Assembly (NCBI GenBank): GCA_947483545.1
Contig: CANKNP010000234.1
Location: 1-8,359 of the forward strand
Reading direction: 5' to 3'
DNA length: 8,359 bases
Origin: Deltaproteobacteria bacterium
GTDB taxonomy: Bacteria; Myxococcota; UBA796; SXON01
Shown one piece after another: positions 7,119 to 8,359 of the stretch. The notes below the pieces were generated by a model. It was not told the origin of the DNA. It did no database searches and saw only the letters and a program-made list of their open reading frames with translations. Position 1 is the stretch's first letter. Every line of letters starts with the position of its first letter. A program made the position numbers and the translations under genes.

Positions 7119-7162
7119 CCGCCAAGGTAGCCCGGCCCTTGACCGATGGATACCCGCCGCCG

Positions 7163-7591
7163 ATGCACCTCCTCCTCGCGCTCCTCGCCTGCGCCCATCA
7201 CGGCGGCCTCGACAACATGGCACCCACCGACGTGCAGGCCATCCGCCCGATCACGCTGCCGGACGGCCTCGTCTACCACGTGATCCGCGAGGGCACCGGC
7301 GCGTCCCCTGCCGCCGGGGACAAGGTCCGCGTGCACTACACCGGCTGGCTCACCGACGGCACCAAGTTCGACTCCAGCGTCGACCGCGGCGAAATCTTCG
7401 AGTTCAATGTCGGCGTCGGCCAGGTGATCAAGGGCTGGGACGAGGGGGTGCTCAGCATGCGGGTCGGCGAGAAGCGGCAGCTTCGGATCCCCTCGTCGCT
7501 CGGCTACGGGCCGAACGGCGCGGGGGACATGATCCCGCCGAACGCGATCTTGGTGTTTGATGTGGAGCTGTTGGGGATTGGGGGGGGGTGA
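7163..7591 (+). CDS. FKBP-type peptidyl-prolyl isomerase, predicted lipoprotein
   Basis: This 142-aa protein is almost a bare FKBP domain (about residues 30-138) that isomerises Xaa-Pro bonds and helps protein folding. Active-site residues matching FKBP12 are visible: Y59 in VHYTGW, F69/D70 in KFDSS, F79, V88/I89 and W92 in VIKGWDEG, Y115 in GYG, and F132 in LVFDVELL. The N-terminus [10 protein letters not shown] is a very short signal with lipobox LLAC (Cys10), so it probably acts in the periplasm or on the outer membrane. It has no basic residue before the hydrophobic part. ATG at 7163 was chosen because the signal starts there; TTG at 7139 would add eight polar residues. The ribosome binding site is weak (GGATA). 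It is divergent from pgi with a 44-bp gap. The end is encoded by a nine-G run. Confidence 0.92.
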   Translation: MHLLLALLACAHHGGLDNMAPTDVQAIRPITLPDGLVYHVIREGTGASPAAGDKVRVHYTGWLTDGTKFDSSVDRGEIFEFNVGVGQVIKGWDEGVLSMRVGEKRQLRIPSSLGYGPNGAGDMIPPNAILVFDVELLGIGGG

Positions 7592-7601
7592 ACGGCCCCC
7601 C
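7583..7601. terminator. GC hairpin between convergent genes
   Basis: Six G (7583-7588) face six C (7596-7601) around loop TGAACGG, which contains the FKBP stop codon. The stop of the opposite gene (TAA, 7604-7602) begins right beside the stem. It may end transcription from both sides, but neither strand has a T-run after it, so efficiency is uncertain. Confidence 0.4.
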
Positions 7602-8359
7602 TTACATCACCCGCACCCGACACAATCCCTTCACGCTCGCACACGCGCTGACCCCCTTCGGCACCAACACACGGAACGGTCCGCCGTCCCCCGCAGGCAG
7701 GTCCCCACCGTCGAGGGCATAGACCAGCAGCGCATCCCCGAGGGCATCCACCCGCACGGGGTCTGCCACCATTCCGTCCGCCGCACCCAATACAACGCGG
7801 GCTTCCGGCCCTGGCGACAGGAGCGCCAGCACGTCTGTCAACATCACCGCGGTCCCCGCCCGGCCGGGCATCCGGCTCGCCACCTCGATCGCACCGAGCT
7901 TGGCGAACGCCTCACGTCGCAGCTCCAGCCCGTTGCCCTCCGCATCCACGAGCATCACACACGGGGCGCTCGGCCCCGCTACGACCTCTGCCGCAACGAT
8001 GGCGTTCACCACCGTGTCCAAGGCCCCCGAATCCTCGCTCCGCACGATCACATCAAAGCGACTGTCCCGCCGCCAGGGTGTCCCCCGGATGTCCACCTTG
8101 CCACCCGCCACATCCACGCGGATCCAACCGACGTCGGCGCGAAACATGCCCTTGAATCGTTGCACGGCCGGGTTTTCAACGGCTCGCCGCACACCGTCCC
8201 AAGTGAACATCGCGGTGGGCGGAAAAATCCCCGAGCGTGCGGCAAAGTTCGCCGTTGAGCTGATTGCGTCCAGGTGTACGCGACCGCCGTGATCGTGGTC
8301 ATGCGCGTCGTCGCCATCGCCGTGATCATGGCCATGCGCACTTCCCCCGTCCACGGAAC
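7602..8359 (-). CDS. C-terminal part of a CobW/COG0523-like protein fused to a sulfite-oxidase-fold domain
   Basis: The frame stays open to the right edge, so only the last ~252 residues are seen. Counted from the GTG at 8354: a His/Asp-rich stretch (7-27, repeated HDH and HGH) like the metal-binding linker of CobW-family GTPases; then about 45-105 like a CobW C-terminal domain (RFKGMFRADVGWIRV, GTPWRRDSRFDVIV). CobW-family proteins are GTP-dependent metal chaperones; the GTPase half should lie beyond 8359. Residues about 131-250 then resemble the molybdopterin-binding oxidoreductase (SUOX) fold: EAFAKLGAIEVA, GTAVMLTDVLALL, AADG, DALLVYALDGGDLPAGDGGP, RVLVP and VKGLCRVRV. The cofactor Cys expected after the AIEV strand is absent (ASRMPG), so this domain is probably not a working molybdoenzyme. 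GTG 8354 is unlikely to be the real start. Convergent with the FKBP gene. Confidence 0.7.
   Translation of the reverse strand, partial: SVDGGSAHGHDHGDGDDAHDHDHGGRVHLDAISSTANFAARSGIFPPTAMFTWDGVRRAVENPAVQRFKGMFRADVGWIRVDVAGGKVDIRGTPWRRDSRFDVIVRSEDSGALDTVVNAIVAAEVVAGPSAPCVMLVDAEGNGLELRREAFAKLGAIEVASRMPGRAGTAVMLTDVLALLSPGPEARVVLGAADGMVADPVRVDALGDALLVYALDGGDLPAGDGGPFRVLVPKGVSACASVKGLCRVRVM

Noticed and set aside
5811..7130. A 439-codon plus-strand open frame
   Set aside because: It is antisense to pgi, Arg-rich and without any recognisable domain.
7139..7144. TTGACC as a -35 box for the FKBP gene
   Set aside because: No -10-like sequence lies 16-18 bases downstream before the gene starts.
6338..7162. 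N-terminal extension of the FKBP frame back to 6338
   Set aside because: The extra residues are Pro/Arg-rich shadow of pgi. The signal peptide and FKBP domain begin at 7163.
1..8359. CRISPR array, insertion sequence, tRNA or rRNA
   Set aside because: No spaced direct repeats, no transposase motifs and no cloverleaf or rRNA core sequences were seen on either strand by reading.

Overview
The window is GC-rich bacterial DNA, about two-thirds G+C by eye, with strong G/C third-position codon bias. The Ser/Thr kinase with an HRDVSPSN catalytic loop and C-terminal PEGA repeats, the several short-signal lipoproteins (one Cys-rich) and the SPASM radical-SAM protein together suggest Myxococcota or a related former deltaproteobacterial lineage. 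This is an inference from gene content; no rRNA or other phylogenetic marker is present.

Layout, left to right. (A) 1-2887 is a tight minus-strand cluster. In transcription order it holds an 88-aa Cys-rich lipoprotein, a membrane Ser/Thr kinase with three PEGA-like repeats, a 183-aa lipoprotein of unknown function, and the first 21 codons of another gene that runs off the left edge. Gaps are 2, 22 and -1 bases, so this is probably one operon. (B) A 46-bp divergent spacer holds overlapping -10-like boxes. From it a plus-strand radical-SAM/SPASM gene (2934-3986) begins with GTG, probably on a leaderless mRNA. (C) A 190-bp convergent spacer follows. (D) A minus-strand pair comes next: glucose-6-phosphate isomerase (5577-7118), then a two-domain lipoprotein (4177-5580) joined by a GTGA stop/start overlap. 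A perfect 16-bp inverted repeat lies in the lipoprotein's signal-peptide codons. (E) Divergent from pgi is a small FKBP-type prolyl isomerase lipoprotein (7163-7591). (F) Convergent with it is the 3' part of a minus-strand gene (7602-8359, cut by the right edge). It encodes a His-rich linker, a CobW C-terminal-like domain and then a degenerate sulfite-oxidase-fold domain, which is an unusual combination.

Functionally the window mixes central metabolism (pgi), metal-chaperone-like biology (CobW-like protein), envelope-facing proteins (four lipoproteins, one of them the prolyl isomerase) and signalling (the kinase). No mobile element, CRISPR array, tRNA or rRNA was found. The observations most worth following are the CobW/SUOX-like fusion, the 16-bp hairpin inside the pgi-coupled lipoprotein gene, the leaderless-type divergent promoter, and a hairpin covering the Shine-Dalgarno sequence after the kinase stop codon.
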